A stretch of DNA of 52,300 nt from a virus, in the IMG/VR virus record IMGVR_UViG_3300014913_000017, positions 1 through 52,300 of that record; one strand, 5' to 3'. The notes under the pieces were generated by a model, which was not told the origin of the DNA, did not search any database, and worked only from the letters and a program-made list of their open reading frames with translations. The position numbers and the translations under genes were made by a program. Of the stretch, positions 7,893 through 15,279 are shown one piece after another (position 1 is the stretch's first letter; each line of letters begins with the position of its first letter).

Positions 7893-8822
7893 ATGACAAA
7901 CGCGGAAGTGATCCGCAAGGCGGACATGGTGCTGAACGATCTCCTGACGGGAGGTGGTTTGCTGCAACCCGAACAGGCGCGGCGTTTCATGAGGCTGGCG
8001 ATCGATCGATCGGTCCTGCTGCCCATGACCTCCGTGATCCCCATGAAGCGGCCCAGCCTCCTGATCGACAAGATCAGGTTCGGGTCCAGGATCCTCCGTG
8101 CGGGCACGGAAGCCCAGGCCCTCCCCGTGGGTGAGAGGTCCAAGCCGGATCTGTCCCAGGTCCAACTGGACACCCACCTGATGCGGGCGGAGGTCCGGCT
8201 GTCCAGTGAGGTGTTGGAGGACAACATCGAACAGGCCAACTTCAAGGACACCCTGATCCAACTGATCGCGGAACGGGTGGCCCTGGACGTGGAGGATCTG
8301 CTGATCAACGGGGACACCGGATCGGCGGATCCCTTCTACGCCCAGTTCAACGGGCTCCTCCAGGCCATTTCCACGTACATCTATGACCACGGCGGCCTCC
8401 CGTACAGCAAGGTGGTCACCAAGTCCATGTTGAAGCTCATGCCCACGGAATTCCTCCAGGACCGTGCGGCCATGCGCGTGTTCTACTCACAGGACCAGGA
8501 CACGGACTACCGCGATCTGATCGCGGAGCGGGCCACCAACCTGGGTGATGACACGTTCAAGGGCAACCGCCCGATCGTCACCTACGGTGTCCCCCACGTG
8601 CCCGTGTCCAAGTTCCCGGAGACACTGGCCCCCGGCACCAGGTCCAACGCGGTGCTGGTGGATCCCAAGAACCTCCAGACCGGATGGTGGCGGCAGATCC
8701 AGATCGAAACCGCCAAGGACATCAGCGCGGGCGTCCTGATCATCGTGGTCACCCTCCGGATGGGATTCGTCCTGGCGGAGGAAACGGCGGCGGTCAAGGC
8801 GATCAACATCGACGTGGCCTAG
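7893..8822 (+). CDS. major capsid protein, HK97 fold
   Basis: This 309-residue protein starts behind GGAGG. It follows the prohead protease and scaffold-like genes and precedes a decoration-like gene, the standard capsid position. It begins with a helical N-arm (VIRKADMVLNDLLTGGGLLQPEQARRFM). HK97-fold features follow: an E-loop-like region around IRFGSRILRAGTEAQALP, the P-domain spine helix (EDNIEQANFKDTLIQLIAERVALDVEDLLINGD split by short turns), and C-terminal A-domain strands (VLVDPKNLQTGWWRQIQI). The length is typical of compact HK97-fold capsid proteins. Codon choice is strongly GC-biased, as expected of a highly expressed gene here. The fold is assigned from pattern and context, not by structural search. 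Confidence 0.85.
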   Translation: MTNAEVIRKADMVLNDLLTGGGLLQPEQARRFMRLAIDRSVLLPMTSVIPMKRPSLLIDKIRFGSRILRAGTEAQALPVGERSKPDLSQVQLDTHLMRAEVRLSSEVLEDNIEQANFKDTLIQLIAERVALDVEDLLINGDTGSADPFYAQFNGLLQAISTYIYDHGGLPYSKVVTKSMLKLMPTEFLQDRAAMRVFYSQDQDTDYRDLIAERATNLGDDTFKGNRPIVTYGVPHVPVSKFPETLAPGTRSNAVLVDPKNLQTGWWRQIQIETAKDISAGVLIIVVTLRMGFVLAEETAAVKAINIDVA

Positions 8823-8829
8823 TACCTGA

Positions 8830-8843
8830 TCCCCGCAAGGGGA
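8830..8843 (+). terminator. GCAA-loop hairpin after the major capsid gene
   Basis: TCCCC-CGCA-style hairpin: TCCCC (8830-8834) and GGGGA (8839-8843) enclose the loop GCAA, a GNRA tetraloop. It lies 8 bases after the capsid stop, with no T-run behind it. It could stabilise the capsid mRNA 3' end or attenuate transcription; it is not a classic intrinsic terminator. Confidence 0.4.
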
Positions 8844-8881
8844 ACAGGACGGGTTCCACTCTGAACTAGAGGAGGATCGAC

Positions 8882-9208
8882 ATGGCGATCAGTGCGGCAA
8901 ATGCGGGACGGATGGGGAAGCAACCCTCCGCTCCCACATTCGTGGATTTCGTGGACGTGACCTGTGACAACGTATACCCCGGCGGAGGGTGGGATCTGGA
9001 CCTCACGGACTATCTCCCCCACGGGGCAACCGTGATGGAGGTCCACGCACCTCCGCACGTGGCCACCGGGTACGTGCCCGTGTACGACAGGACCAACAGC
9101 AAGCTGGTGATCCTGGAGTCCGGCGGTGCCACCAACCCGCTGGTGGACCTCACCACGGCGGCGGCCATGGACGGGGAAGTGGTCCGGCTCACGGTCCTGT
9201 CCTACTAG
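8882..9208 (+). CDS. head decoration-like protein
   Basis: This 108-residue protein starts behind GAGGAGG. The pattern (FVDVTCDNVYPGGGWDLDL, then VMEVHAPP, GYVPVYDRTNSKLVIL, ending in EVVRLTVLSY) is the all-beta layout of small proteins that follow capsid genes in many phages, in which a strand-rich body covers the capsid surface or stabilises it. It sits 59 bases after the capsid gene, separated by the GCAA-loop hairpin. The family assignment is from pattern memory and position. A minor structural role other than capsid decoration is possible. Confidence 0.6.
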   Translation: MAISAANAGRMGKQPSAPTFVDFVDVTCDNVYPGGGWDLDLTDYLPHGATVMEVHAPPHVATGYVPVYDRTNSKLVILESGGATNPLVDLTTAAAMDGEVVRLTVLSY

Positions 9209-9230
9209 GACACCATCCGGCAATCCCGGC

Positions 9231-9268
9231 GGGGGCCTGTTGCCTCCGCCCCAGTTAAGGAGGCCCCC
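9231..9268 (+). promoter_or_regulatory. hairpin able to hide the ribosome site of the lysine-rich protein gene
   Basis: GGGGGCCT (9231-9238) is perfectly complementary to AGGCCCCC (9261-9268), which covers the end of the AAGGAGG ribosome site (9257-9263) of the ATG at 9271. An alternative pairing, CCTCC (9243-9247) with GGAGG (9259-9263), also hides it. Translation may depend on melting of the hairpin or on upstream ribosomes. Confidence 0.5.
9251..9258 (+). repeat. CCAGTTAA intergenic motif (copy 3)
   Basis: CCAGTTAA runs directly into the GGAGG ribosome site of the gene at 9271 and lies in the loop of the 9231-9268 hairpin. Confidence 0.45.
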
Positions 9269-9270
9269 TC

Positions 9271-9870
9271 ATGAGCAATCAAGAAACCAGGCACGTGCGG
9301 TTGAAGCCGCGCGATCCACGGGCAGGGTATGTCATGAAGGCATACGCTGTGAACGTCGGGCGGAAGCTGCCCGCACGTTTCGACGCGGGCAAGTGGTACG
9401 AGGTGCCCGCGGTCATGGCCAAGTACCTGGCCACCGTCCACGAGAAACCCGGCAACAAGCTGACCCCCCTGGCCTTCGACGTGTGCAAGGACAAGGTGGA
9501 GGCGCGGGAACTGATCCGCCGGGAGGAGGCGGCCAAGCGGGCGGGCAAGAAACCGGAGGACGCGGTGGACATGGCCGCGATCTTGACCACGGGTGATCTT
9601 GCCCCGGTGAAGCCCGCGGCGATCATGGACACGGACACGGACACGGACCCCGATCTGGATCTCACGGATCCGGACCTGGGGGACGTGGACACGGAGGAGG
9701 AGGAACCGGAACCACCGCCTCCGCCCGCCCGTACCCGCAAGCGGAAGCCCAAGCCCAAGCCCAAGGCCAAACCCACCAAGCGGAAGGCCAAGGCCAAGGG
9801 GAAGGCCAAGGCCAAGCCGAAATCCAAGGGCAAGAAAAAGTCCAAGGCCCAGTCCACGCGGAAGCGATAG
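9271..9870 (+). CDS. head-region protein with acidic linker and histone-like lysine-rich tail
   Basis: This 199-residue protein has three parts. The N-terminal ~85 residues are a compact domain (LKPRDPRAGYVMKAYAV, KWYEVPAVMAKYLA). An acidic linker follows (about residues 115-148, DTDTDTDPDLDLTDPD, EEEEPEP). The last ~50 residues are almost only Lys, Ala, Pro and Arg (KPKPKPKAKPTKRKAKAKG). The tail resembles histone H1 or bacterial H1-like C-termini and could bind packaged DNA or RNA. The N-terminal part resembles small proteins between capsid and connector genes. The ribosome site lies in a hairpin. The charge pattern is seen; DNA binding and a head location are inferred. Confidence 0.65.
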   Translation: MSNQETRHVRLKPRDPRAGYVMKAYAVNVGRKLPARFDAGKWYEVPAVMAKYLATVHEKPGNKLTPLAFDVCKDKVEARELIRREEAAKRAGKKPEDAVDMAAILTTGDLAPVKPAAIMDTDTDTDPDLDLTDPDLGDVDTEEEEPEPPPPPARTRKRKPKPKPKAKPTKRKAKAKGKAKAKPKSKGKKKSKAQSTRKR

Positions 9871-9879
9871 CGCAACACC

Positions 9880-10155
9880 GTGACCACGGACGATCCCCAG
9901 GCTGAATTCCACACCAGTGATCTATCCATTGCCGCGTGGTTGCGTGTGAATGGATTGGAATTGCTGGGGTGTGGATTGAAGGACGGGAGGCGTGGCCGTC
10001 ACTGGTACAAATTCGCGGACCCGGACGGGAAGGCCCAGGACATGGCCAACGGATTTGCCAATTCTCAAATGGCTGAATATGACGCCATGGTCCGCCGCCT
10101 GAAATCCCTGGTGTACGCCACCAAGCAAGTGCCTCCCCGCAGTCCGATCAGGTGA
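9880..10155 (+). CDS. DUF5659-like small protein
   Basis: This 91-residue protein starts at GTG, 9 bases after the previous stop. The pattern (FHTSDLSIAAWLRVNGLELLG, RGRHWYKFADPDG, then a C-terminal helix YDAMVRRLKSLVYA) follows the DUF5659 layout: a TSDL...AA(W/Y)L start, a strand with an aromatic-Phe pair, then a helix with basic residues. These proteins are common in phages and their function is unknown. It directly precedes the sigma-like gene, which could mean a regulatory role, but that is speculation. Confidence 0.55.
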   Translation: MTTDDPQAEFHTSDLSIAAWLRVNGLELLGCGLKDGRRGRHWYKFADPDGKAQDMANGFANSQMAEYDAMVRRLKSLVYATKQVPPRSPIR

Positions 10156-10191
10156 CGTGCAATGCACCCGTGCCCAGTGTAAGCTGGGATC

Positions 10192-10737
10192 ATGGGTGGT
10201 GGTTCATGGGGCGTTGGGGATGTTGAGGTGTTGGCCCAGCACCTGGGCAGAATCCCGGTGGATGATCTGGCGCACAGGCTGGGCCGTGAGCCCCCGGAAG
10301 TGAGGGCCAAGGCCCTGGCCCTGGTCCTGGAAAGCAAGCCCTCCACGTGCCCCCTGGGCCCTATCACGCCTGAATTAATCGAATCCCTCCGCCCCGTCAC
10401 ATGGGGTGAGTGTGAAAAAGGACCACGGCCGTGTCCGTGGGTTGGTTGTCGGTATCACCTGGTGTGGGAATCAATCCGCCGGACCATGAAGGTGACCCCC
10501 CGGAAGTTTCCCAGCTTGGACGATCGGGAGGTGGTCAACCACGTGGCCATGATGGAGGACACGTGTGCCCTGGATCTGGTCATGGCCAGGGGCCCGTACA
10601 CGTTGCATGAGATCGGGGAAATGTGGGGGATCACCCGTGAGCGTGTGCGCCAGGTGGAGGTCATGGCAAAGCGATCTTACAGGCGGGAGGCCCTCCGGTT
10701 GGGGCGTCCATGGTTGCTTGATCTGATTGGCCTGTGA
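10192..10737 (+). CDS. sigma-70 region 4-like transcription regulator
   Basis: In this 181-residue protein, residues 137-162 (TLHEIGEMWGITRERVRQVE) form a helix-turn-helix nearly identical in pattern to sigma-70 region 4.2 (the -35 recognition helix with TRERVRQ). There is no region 2, so it cannot melt a -10 element alone. A central motif, RPCPWVGCRYHL with C81 and C86 (C71 nearby), is one I associate with sigma-4-like proteins of phages and some high-GC bacteria. It may bind -35 elements or the polymerase beta-flap. It lies among virion genes, 36 bases after a DUF5659-like gene, and the GATAGT-class promoter at 10714 overlaps its 3' end. A role as late-gene regulator or anti-sigma-like factor is inferred. 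Confidence 0.75.
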   Translation: MGGGSWGVGDVEVLAQHLGRIPVDDLAHRLGREPPEVRAKALALVLESKPSTCPLGPITPELIESLRPVTWGECEKGPRPCPWVGCRYHLVWESIRRTMKVTPRKFPSLDDREVVNHVAMMEDTCALDLVMARGPYTLHEIGEMWGITRERVRQVEVMAKRSYRREALRLGRPWLLDLIGL

Positions 10738-10743
10738 TAGTTT
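10714..10743 (+). promoter_or_regulatory. sigma70-like promoter, GATAGT class (site 2)
   Basis: TTGCTT at 10714-10719, 16 bases, then GATAGTTT at 10736-10743. The -35 lies inside the last codons of the sigma-like gene. It would transcribe the beta-helix gene at 10773, leaving a short leader. Confidence 0.5.
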
Positions 10744-10772
10744 GATCCGCAACGCGCCACGGAGGTGATCCC

Positions 10773-12173
10773 ATGTCAAGCCCGTACCCCATCAATCACC
10801 CAGTGACCGGGGCATGGTCCAAGGTGTTGGACAAGATCGATCTGTTCCGGTACGGCCACCTGATCGCGGACGGCACGGACATGGAGGTGGCGTGGTCCGG
10901 TGCCCCAGCCCCGGCGGACATTGCATACCTGGACGCTGGAGGACGCCTCCTGTACGGCCTGGTGGGATACAAGGAACTGTGGGTGAGAGGCGCGGGCGGA
11001 ACGGGAACGGGGACGTTGGGCGGTGAGCTGATCACGGTCCCACCTGGAATGCAAGGCCCGTTGGGGATCTTCGATTCCCTGGTTTACCGTGGCCATGAGT
11101 TGATCGATTACATCGGATCGGCTGGCACCAACCTGATCCTGGTGGACGCGGGGGGCCTGGGGGATTTCACATCGATCCAGGCTGCTATCACTTCCGCCAC
11201 TGCCGGGGATACCGTGCTGGTGAACCCGGGCACGTACACGGAAAACGTGATCCAGAAACGTGGCGTTGCGATCCGTGGACGTGGGGCCATGTTCGGCCCG
11301 CGCATGGACACGGTGATCACGTCCGCCTCTGGTGATACCCTCCAGGTGCCACACCGTGATTGCTGTATCAATGGGATCAGCATCCAGTCCACCAGCCCGA
11401 ACCCGGCGGACGCGGCCCTCCGCATCATTGACGACGGGCTGGGGGTTGGCCTGGAAACGTTCATTATCAATTTTCACGCTGGATCCATGAGCGGGGCCCA
11501 GGCCCAGGCGGTCCACTGTGACGCCCTCCCTCCAAACGAAAATGCCATTTTCATCTATGCCGGGATCGACGCGGACGCCTCCGCACCGATCGCAGTCGAG
11601 ATCGACGCGGCATTTTTGGTGTGGTTCCTGGGTGGCATGGGTGGCAACGGTGCCCAGGTTGGCGTGAAGCTGAACCCGGGCGCTGGATTCATGGCGGGCG
11701 CGGAGGCTGGGATCAACGCGGACCTGGTGGCCGGGCGGGCCATTGAAATGGATGGTGGTTTTTTCCTGGGGCTCAACTGCACCATTGACGGGTTCAACGG
11801 GGTGCGAGGTCAGAACGGATCCACGATCGTGCTGTCCAACGCCAAGGCGTTTGGCGGTTTCGCGGGGACACCTCTTGATACTGACGTGACCTCCTTCACC
11901 CTGTTAGGTGCCTCCGCCCTGGAGGGGTTTGGTGCGCCAGCCTGGCAAGGGTTCAGCGTCCTGGGCCCCACGGCCAGAATGTTTGGAGGCGTGGAGGGTG
12001 CGGGCACCACGGCCGGACCGGATCAGCGTCCCACGGCCACAGGGTCCAACCCTCCGGTGGGGTTCCAATACTGGGCACTGGATCTGGCCCCAGGCGGTGG
12101 TCCCGGTGTTGGGAGCCTCCTGATGTGGAACGGGGTTGGATGGATCGACATGACAGGGGCCGTGATTCCGTAA
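10773..12173 (+). CDS. right-handed beta-helix virion protein (spike or head fiber)
   Basis: This 466-residue protein starts behind GGAGG with 7-base spacing. The N-terminal ~125 residues are a likely virion-attachment region. From about residue 130 the sequence LGDFTSIQAAITSATAGDTV, then LVNPGTYTENV and GVAIRGRG, is the classic opening of a pectate-lyase-like beta-helix. About 250 residues of short strands with GG, GA and N turns follow. The C-terminus ends in a small WNG-x-GW module (LLMWNGVGWIDM), also seen in the two small proteins downstream. Such proteins form trimeric appendages that bind or degrade surface polysaccharide. No catalytic site can be named. Its place between capsid and connector genes suggests a head or neck appendage. 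Confidence 0.7.
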   Translation: MSSPYPINHPVTGAWSKVLDKIDLFRYGHLIADGTDMEVAWSGAPAPADIAYLDAGGRLLYGLVGYKELWVRGAGGTGTGTLGGELITVPPGMQGPLGIFDSLVYRGHELIDYIGSAGTNLILVDAGGLGDFTSIQAAITSATAGDTVLVNPGTYTENVIQKRGVAIRGRGAMFGPRMDTVITSASGDTLQVPHRDCCINGISIQSTSPNPADAALRIIDDGLGVGLETFIINFHAGSMSGAQAQAVHCDALPPNENAIFIYAGIDADASAPIAVEIDAAFLVWFLGGMGGNGAQVGVKLNPGAGFMAGAEAGINADLVAGRAIEMDGGFFLGLNCTIDGFNGVRGQNGSTIVLSNAKAFGGFAGTPLDTDVTSFTLLGASALEGFGAPAWQGFSVLGPTARMFGGVEGAGTTAGPDQRPTATGSNPPVGFQYWALDLAPGGGPGVGSLLMWNGVGWIDMTGAVIP

Positions 12174-12186
12174 GGAGGAGGATCTC

Positions 12187-12384
12187 ATGTTCAACAACGT
12201 GCCAAACGTGAAGCGGTTGATCAGGGAACACCACCAGCCGACAAGCTACACCAGCAAGTCCAAGTTCCCGAAAACGCCCACCGCCACACTGGTGGTTCAT
12301 TGCCAGGCGGACGATCGCCTGTACGTGGGCAACGGCAAGAAATGGATCCCGTTGAACACGGGGCCGGATGCACCTGGCAAGTGA
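12187..12384 (+). CDS. small protein with LYVGNGKKW module
   Basis: This 65-residue protein starts behind AAGGAGG. A basic N-terminal half (NVKRLIREHHQPTSY) precedes RLYVGNGKKWIPLN. The same LYV-x-x-GK-x-W-x-P module ends the next protein, and a related WNG-x-GW ends the beta-helix protein before it. Short sequences of this type are common at the ends of phage fiber and virion proteins. It is probably a small surface or fiber-associated subunit. I recognise no named family. Confidence 0.5.
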   Translation: MFNNVPNVKRLIREHHQPTSYTSKSKFPKTPTATLVVHCQADDRLYVGNGKKWIPLNTGPDAPGK

Positions 12385-12429
12385 TCCCCACCAGGCCAGG
12401 ATTGAAGTAAAGCAAACAGGAGGCGATCG

Positions 12430-12648
12430 ATGTTGAACCAGGATCCCCGTCAAGGGATGATCGAGGCCGTGGAGGCTGAACTGCGGAAGCGGTTGAAGGC
12501 GGACAAGGTGGCGGACGTGGACATGATCAAGGATCTGCCGGACCCCAAGGCCAAGGGCGTGAAGCCTTGCAAGGAGGACGGCAAGCTGTACGTTTCGGAC
12601 GGCAAGCGGTGGAAGCCGATCCAGATCGATCCGGGGGTGCCCCAATGA
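12430..12648 (+). CDS. small protein with LYVSDGKRW module, paralogue of its neighbour
   Basis: This 72-residue protein starts behind AGGAGG. An N-terminal helix rich in Lys and Glu (IEAVEAELRKRLKADK) is followed by KLYVSDGKRWKPIQ, the same module as in the protein at 12187, with different N-terminal halves. Its stop overlaps the start of the next beta-helix gene (ATGA), so it is translationally coupled to it. It is probably a virion-associated accessory of that appendage; the function is unknown. Confidence 0.5.
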   Translation: MLNQDPRQGMIEAVEAELRKRLKADKVADVDMIKDLPDPKAKGVKPCKEDGKLYVSDGKRWKPIQIDPGVPQ

Positions 12649-14318
12649 GTGCGCCCTTTGTAGCTGATCGGATCCAGCTTGGCGATCGGATCGCCATGGC
12701 TTCCGGGATCCCCAAGCTGTACGTGGACGGGGACACCGGGAATGATTCAAACGACGGCACCTCCTGGGCGGAGGCCAAGCTCACCATGGAGGCCGCCTTC
12801 GACCTGGTACCAGGGACCGGGTGGTGTGATCTGTACGTGAAGGGATACGGGGCCAGCAAGCTGGAGCCCGCCCGCACATACTGGCCGTTCGGTGGATACC
12901 GTGGACACCTCCGGATCATCGGGTGTGATGACTGGGAGGTGGTGGCCACGGGACAGATCACTGGGTACAGCCTCATGAGCGGGAGACAATCCTGGGATGA
13001 ATACACGATCGCCTGGGATGGTGGATACGTTGCGGACGACGTGACGGACCGCAAGCTGTGGGTGGAATTCGAGGATGACACCGCGGCCACGTTCCTCCGC
13101 AAGATCATGGCCCTGAACACGGCCACCGGGAATTACGAAATACCCAACCAGTGGGGGTTCCCCGCGATCACCACGCCCCTCCCGATCCGCCTGGTGCGTC
13201 CGCGCACACAGATCCACCCCACCTCATACATGAGGGTGGGATCATCTAGTGCCCCGGAACTGGGATCGGTTGCCATGGCCTCCGTGGAATTCAAGCCCTC
13301 CGGGATGAATGGGGCCTGGGGTGTTGGGACTGCCGCGGTATACGTGGACGCCACCTCCCATGGCCGTGCGTTTGGCTTGCAACAGGACGGTGTGTTGGGT
13401 GGGATGAATATCACCGCCGTGGGCATGGGCACCGGGTACGAGTACCTGTATTTTCAAGCCTCCTCCCTGGTGGACACGCCCATGGAGGGGAAGCTGTCCA
13501 ACTATTACCTCCCGGGTTCCCACCTGGAAATGGACGGGACCGGGAGTGCCCTGTGTACCTTGACCGGGGGCCCGCTTGGAAATCGGGTTTTCTGGTCCAC
13601 GTATGACGGCGGACGTTTCGAGGTGTGGAACGGCACCCAGGTGATCCCCTTCCACTTCCGCGGTGGTGGTGACCTGGCCCACTGGAACGTGTACACGCGG
13701 TCCACCTCCTCACTGGCGTATTGCTTGGTGGACGGTGATCTGGTGGTGGGTGAGGATTCGTTCATGCTGGTGGGGAACACGATCGAGGCTGGCGGGATCG
13801 ATGTCCGCGGCGGTGAACTGCGATCGAGCGGTGGCGGGATCGACACTGTGATCTTGTCGAGGTCCGCACCCACGGATCAGGTGTGCGTGAAGGCGGAACG
13901 CGGATCCCGGATCAACTTCATTCGGTTTGAAGGTGGCTGGGATCTGGCGACACCAGGCATACCGCTGCCCGCGGTTGAACTGGCCGGGGACGTGGCGGAA
14001 CTGGACATTGACCTGGACAACATGGATCGCGGTGATGGCCCGGTCACGTTGGTGAAGGACGGGGCCCGCGCCCAACTGTTGGAGGTCAAGGGTGACAACA
14101 CCAACGCGGGAGGCGGTGGCACTTGTGTGGGCCTCCAGATCGAGGATCCCGCATTCGTGGAGGTGGACGTTTCGGAAGCCACGGCCACTGGCGCGGACGG
14201 GGACGTGAAGGTGGGATCGCTTGCTGCCCAGGTGTGGCCCGGTGCAGGGAACCGCGTCAATGATGTGAGCAACCCACCCGCCAACACGGACCACCTGGCG
14301 CAACTGAAAACGATCTAA
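12645..14318 (+). CDS. second right-handed beta-helix virion protein
   Basis: This 557-residue protein starts at the ATG that overlaps the previous TGA. A longer in-frame extension to 12567 lies wholly inside the previous gene and is rejected. After a short N-terminus, LYVDGDTGNDSNDGTSW and AKLTMEAAFDLV match the start of DUF1565-like parallel beta-helices (YVdp-GnDsnDGtsw). A long run of short strands with Gly and Asn turns follows to about residue 480, then a compact C-terminal part. It probably forms a trimeric spike. It is unlike the first beta-helix protein at the sequence level but shares its architecture. The substrate is unknown. Confidence 0.65.
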   Translation: MSAPFVADRIQLGDRIAMASGIPKLYVDGDTGNDSNDGTSWAEAKLTMEAAFDLVPGTGWCDLYVKGYGASKLEPARTYWPFGGYRGHLRIIGCDDWEVVATGQITGYSLMSGRQSWDEYTIAWDGGYVADDVTDRKLWVEFEDDTAATFLRKIMALNTATGNYEIPNQWGFPAITTPLPIRLVRPRTQIHPTSYMRVGSSSAPELGSVAMASVEFKPSGMNGAWGVGTAAVYVDATSHGRAFGLQQDGVLGGMNITAVGMGTGYEYLYFQASSLVDTPMEGKLSNYYLPGSHLEMDGTGSALCTLTGGPLGNRVFWSTYDGGRFEVWNGTQVIPFHFRGGGDLAHWNVYTRSTSSLAYCLVDGDLVVGEDSFMLVGNTIEAGGIDVRGGELRSSGGGIDTVILSRSAPTDQVCVKAERGSRINFIRFEGGWDLATPGIPLPAVELAGDVAELDIDLDNMDRGDGPVTLVKDGARAQLLEVKGDNTNAGGGGTCVGLQIEDPAFVEVDVSEATATGADGDVKVGSLAAQVWPGAGNRVNDVSNPPANTDHLAQLKTI

Positions 14319-14331
14319 ACGGAAGGCTGTC

Positions 14332-15216
14332 ATGGCTGGTGAATTCATCACTGACGGGATTGTGATCGGCGCGGGTATCGCCACCAAGGGTGGTGTGAAT
14401 CTGGAAACGGAAGGCCACGCGGCCAAGCATGAAAGCGGAGGCGCGGATCAGGTTGACGTTGGCGGACTGTCCGGCGCGTTGGCCGATCCCCAGGTGCCCA
14501 CCCTCCACGCTGGTGAACACCAGACTGGAGGCGGTGATGAAATCGACGTGTCCGGCCTGGTGGGAACGCTGGCCGATCCGCAACCGCCTGGTGGCGCGGC
14601 GGGTGGCGATCTTGGCGGGACATTCCCGGATCCCTCCGTGGAACAGTTGAAGGGAGGCCAGTCCGTCCTGACGGCGGAGGGGCATTATCAATATCTAACC
14701 CCGGTGTGGGATGACATCACCGTGTCCGGGATGGATGTCAATTCCTCCACACGGCCACCCCTCCAGGTGTACCGTGGTGGATTGCGGGCCCGTCACTGGA
14801 ACGTGAACGATGAGGGCCAGTCAAATTTTCATTTCCGCCACAGGTACAAGCCCGGATCGGATTCACACGTCCACATACACGGGAAGCTGAGAACGGGCAC
14901 CGTGGGTGTGGCGGCCTTGATCCAGTTTGAACTGGAATATGGATTGGGACAGCGTGGCCAGGTGGACGACGCCCCGGTGATCGTCACCAAGGAATTTGAC
15001 GTTGGGAACCTCGCACAGTTCACGGAGGTGATCCTGTTTTTCGATGCAATCGCAATGCCGGGGTTCAACGAATCTTGCAACATGATGTGGCGGATCAAGC
15101 GGATCGCGGCGAGTGGGAACGAATACGGGGATCTGTTGTGCATCCCGGAAATTGATTGCCATTACCAGATCGAAAAAGAGGGGACACGCACCCAGGTTCC
15201 AGGGTCCGGTCCATAA
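14332..15216 (+). CDS. fiber-like protein with two tandem H-GG-D repeats
   Basis: This 294-residue protein has near its N-terminus two tandem repeats of ~34 residues: HAAKHESGGADQVDVGGLSG with ALADPQ, then HAGEHQTGGGDEIDVSGLVG with TLADPQ. This H...H.xGG.D...(V/L)xGLxGxLADPQ repeat is familiar from phage fiber proteins. A Gly-rich linker follows (PPGGAAGGDLGGTFPDPSV). The C-terminal ~180 residues form a beta-sandwich-like domain (FHFRHRYKPGSDSHVHIHGKL) that may be the binding head. A promoter-like site lies after the stop. The receptor is unknown. Confidence 0.6.
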   Translation: MAGEFITDGIVIGAGIATKGGVNLETEGHAAKHESGGADQVDVGGLSGALADPQVPTLHAGEHQTGGGDEIDVSGLVGTLADPQPPGGAAGGDLGGTFPDPSVEQLKGGQSVLTAEGHYQYLTPVWDDITVSGMDVNSSTRPPLQVYRGGLRARHWNVNDEGQSNFHFRHRYKPGSDSHVHIHGKLRTGTVGVAALIQFELEYGLGQRGQVDDAPVIVTKEFDVGNLAQFTEVILFFDAIAMPGFNESCNMMWRIKRIAASGNEYGDLLCIPEIDCHYQIEKEGTRTQVPGSGP

Positions 15217-15219
15217 ACC

Positions 15220-15249
15220 TTGACTGATCACCCCCGGCCTGGATAGTAT
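15220..15249 (+). promoter_or_regulatory. sigma70-like promoter, GATAGT class (site 3)
   Basis: TTGACT at 15220-15225, 16 bases, GATAGTAT at 15242-15249. CCCCC and GGGGG runs flank the -10. It lies between the fiber-like gene and the gene at 15280. Confidence 0.6.
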
Positions 15250-15279
15250 GGGGGCGCACTCACAACAGGAGGCACTGAC

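Noticed and set aside
6371-8317. 648-codon open frame on the minus strand across scaffold and capsid genes
   Set aside because: Antisense frames stay open because of GC-rich third positions. The composition is Ser/Arg-rich, and there is no ribosome site or family motif; the + strand genes are clear.
9740-9850. CRISPR-like or tandem DNA repeat in the lysine-tail codons
   Set aside because: The AAGGCCAAG-type repetition follows from Lys/Ala codons in a coding tail; there are no spacers or conserved repeats.
12567-12644. Upstream extension of the second beta-helix gene
   Set aside because: The extra 26 residues are an out-of-frame reading of the previous gene; ATG 12645 has the ATGA overlap.
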